Shown in pieces: positions 59,407 through 60,823 of a stretch of 60,823 bases of DNA (positions are counted from its first letter, which is position 1; each line of letters begins with the position of its first letter). Source of the stretch: Bordetella parapertussis (GTDB lineage: Bacteria; Pseudomonadota; Gammaproteobacteria; Burkholderiales; SG8-41); assembly GCA_945864585.1 (NCBI GenBank), contig CAMBCF010000010.1:1-60823 (forward strand), in the 5' to 3' direction. Under the pieces are notes generated by a model. That model worked only from the letters and a program-made list of their open reading frames with translations, did no database searches and was not told where the DNA came from. The position numbers and the translations under genes are program-made.

Positions 59407-60576
59407 ATGATTAACAGCAAAACCACATTCATGGGTTATCGCCGCGAGAACGGCCGCGTCGGCGTGCGCAACCACGTCATCATTCTGCCGCTGGATGATT
59501 TGTCGAATGCCGCTTGCGACGGCGTCGCGCACAACATCAAGGGCACGGTGGCCGTTGGCCATCCGTATGGGCGCTTGCAGTTCGGCGCGGACCTTGAGCT
59601 GCATTTCCGCACGCTGATAGGCGCGGGCTGCAATCCCAATGTCGCCGCGGTGGTGGTGATCGGGATCGAGGAAGAGTGGACCAATCGCATCGTCCAGGCC
59701 ATTGCCAAGACCGGCAAGCCGGTCACCGGCTTTGGCATAGAACTGCACGGCGATCACGACACGATTCTGCGCGCCTCCAAAGTGGCAAAGGAATACCTGC
59801 AGTGGGCGTCGGAGCAGCGGCGCGTGGAATGCCCGATCAGCGATCTGTGGGTGTCCACCAAATGCGGCGAGTCCGATACCACTTCCGGCTGCGGTTCCAA
59901 TCCGACAGTCGGCAGCGCATTCGACAAGCTCGATCCGCTGGGCGTCACCCTGTGTTTCGGTGAAACCACCGAAATTACCGGCGGCGAGCACATCGTGGCG
60001 GATCGTTGTGCGACGCCGGAAGTGCGCGCCGCGTTCATGAAAATGTTCGACCGCTATCAGGCAGTGATCGAACGCCACAAGACCAGTGATCTATCGGACT
60101 CGCAACCGACCAAGGGCAACATTGCGGGCGGCCTCACCACCATCGAAGAAAAAGCGCTCGGTAATATCCAGAAAATCGGCAAGCACTGCAAGGTGATTGG
60201 CGTTCTCGACAAAGCCGAGATGCCGACCCGGCCGGGCCTGTGGTTCATGGATTCGTCTTCGGCGGCGGCGGAAATGGTGACGCTGTGTGCCGCTTCGGGT
60301 TACGTGGTGCATCTGTTTCCCACGGGACAGGGCAACGTGATTGGCAATCCGATTATTCCGGTGATTAAACTGTGCGCTAATCCGCGCACCGTGCGCACCA
60401 TGTCGGAACACGTCGATTACGATTGCACGGGTCTGTTGCAGCGCGAAAAGAATCTCGATCAAACCGGCAACGAATTGCTCGACGTGATGTTGCGCACCTG
60501 TAACGGCCGCCTCACCGCGGCCGAAGCGCTGGGCCATAACGAATTCGTGATGACGCGATTGTACGAGTCGGCGTAA
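59407..60576 (+). CDS. UxaA/SuyB-type hydro-lyase large subunit
   Basis: The 389-residue protein starts [20 protein letters not shown], the diagnostic opening of the UxaA C-terminal domain. Conserved Cys/Asp elements follow: [36 protein letters not shown] and [19 protein letters not shown]. The end has [36 protein letters not shown] and [10 protein letters not shown]. It should eliminate water (altronate type) or sulfite (sulfolactate type) with a bound metal. The split architecture is that of SuyAB, but the substrate cannot be fixed. Confidence 0.9.
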   Translation: MINSKTTFMGYRRENGRVGVRNHVIILPLDDLSNAACDGVAHNIKGTVAVGHPYGRLQFGADLELHFRTLIGAGCNPNVAAVVVIGIEEEWTNRIVQAIAKTGKPVTGFGIELHGDHDTILRASKVAKEYLQWASEQRRVECPISDLWVSTKCGESDTTSGCGSNPTVGSAFDKLDPLGVTLCFGETTEITGGEHIVADRCATPEVRAAFMKMFDRYQAVIERHKTSDLSDSQPTKGNIAGGLTTIEEKALGNIQKIGKHCKVIGVLDKAEMPTRPGLWFMDSSSAAAEMVTLCAASGYVVHLFPTGQGNVIGNPIIPVIKLCANPRTVRTMSEHVDYDCTGLLQREKNLDQTGNELLDVMLRTCNGRLTAAEALGHNEFVMTRLYESA

Positions 60577-60648
60577 CGCAAACTGGCGCGGTTGTGATTG
60601 TGCTCCTGCCTCAAGACCTTCCCTCACCCCTGCCCCTCTGCTCTGCGG

Positions 60649-60763
60649 CAAGTGTTCCCTTGTCCCAGTGGGAGAGGGGTTACAACATCCGCTTTTTCTG
60701 GCGTGAATGTCTGGTTCCACCGGTGGCGCGATGGTTTGCTCCCTTCTCCCGCCGGGAGAAGGG
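60649..60763. repeat. 18-bp repeat copy 3 and a 10-bp hairpin
   Basis: CAAGTGTTCCCTTGTCCC at 60649-60666 lies in the loop between CCCCTCT (60633-60639) and AGAGGGG (60673-60679). Further on, CCCTTCTCCC-gcc-GGGAGAAGGG (60741-60763) is a perfect hairpin of the common GAGAAGGG repeat type. The stretch 60577-60823 has no visible gene. Confidence 0.7.
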
Positions 60764-60823
60764 CCGGGGATGAGGGAGAGAAGCACCGCGCACCCTATCT
60801 GAAATGGCCGGAAAATTTAGAGG

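Noticed and set aside
1-60823. tRNA, rRNA or riboswitch genes
   Set aside because: I saw no tRNA cloverleaf with conserved arms, no rRNA sequence and no recognised riboswitch core. A covariance-model scan would be needed to exclude weak ones.

Overview
This 60.8 kb window is GC-rich DNA from a proteobacterium, most likely a betaproteobacterium of the Burkholderiales type. The basis is the gene order rpsP-rimM-trmD-rplS at the right end and an unusually large set of Bug-type (TctC-like) periplasmic solute receptors. Seven are complete or nearly so (one carries an in-frame stop), plus two fragments. No TctA or TctB membrane partner is encoded here. Genes are dense, on both strands, and mostly small catabolic operons of uncharacterised substrate.

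Layout: 1-0.72 kb is an integron-type gene cassette (higBA toxin-antitoxin plus an attC site). It is followed by a flavin monooxygenase whose 3' end truncates a minus-strand gene (2.3-2.9 kb). 3-9.2 kb holds a LOG-family protein, a ThDP enzyme, a second higBA pair, an M81/MlrC peptidase and a cupin. 9.3-17 kb holds a PemK/MazF-like pair and a minus-strand set (two SDRs, beta-propeller lactonase, enolase-superfamily dehydratase, dienelactone hydrolase, ThDP enzyme) that resembles sugar-acid or lactone oxidation. 17-28.4 kb mixes Bug receptors with an SDR, a hydroxyisobutyrate dehydrogenase-like enzyme, an FAH-family hydrolase and a tandem pair of paralogous proteins with a DGLPVVTPT motif.

26-35 kb is a decay zone. 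It contains a LysR regulator with a one-base deletion, a Bug gene with an in-frame amber codon, a ThDP enzyme with an internal deletion and a frameshift, and a TPR/TolB-like gene with two in-frame stops. A VapBC-like pair sits between two copies of a 46-bp gene end. At 36.1 kb lies the most notable gene: a UGSC-family protein whose U is an in-frame TGA, so a probable selenoprotein. Just upstream is a toxin-antitoxin operon with a textbook promoter overlapping a 17-bp palindrome.

37-46 kb contains a minus-strand operon (alpha/beta hydrolase, gluconate-dehydrogenase-like subunit 3, GMC flavoprotein, MetE-like protein, Bug receptor), a PanE-like reductase, a GST and a secreted MetX-like hydrolase. 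At 47.1 kb an IS701-type transposase start is fused in frame to a beheaded Bug gene. 48-53.7 kb is an acyl-CoA operon (thiolase, DUF35 zinc ribbon, two hot-dog proteins, NDP-forming CoA ligase) with a 158-bp MITE-like element beside it that shows perfect 16-bp inverted ends and a 9-bp target duplication. The right end has a two-part YeeE/YedE transporter, a nitroreductase, the ribosomal operon with a clear terminator, and a split UxaA/SuyAB-like hydro-lyase.

Intergenic spaces carry several families of short palindromic repeats. One exact 18-mer occurs three times, in each case beside or inside the loop of another inverted repeat. Gene calls rest on reading the translated sequence; no database search was run.
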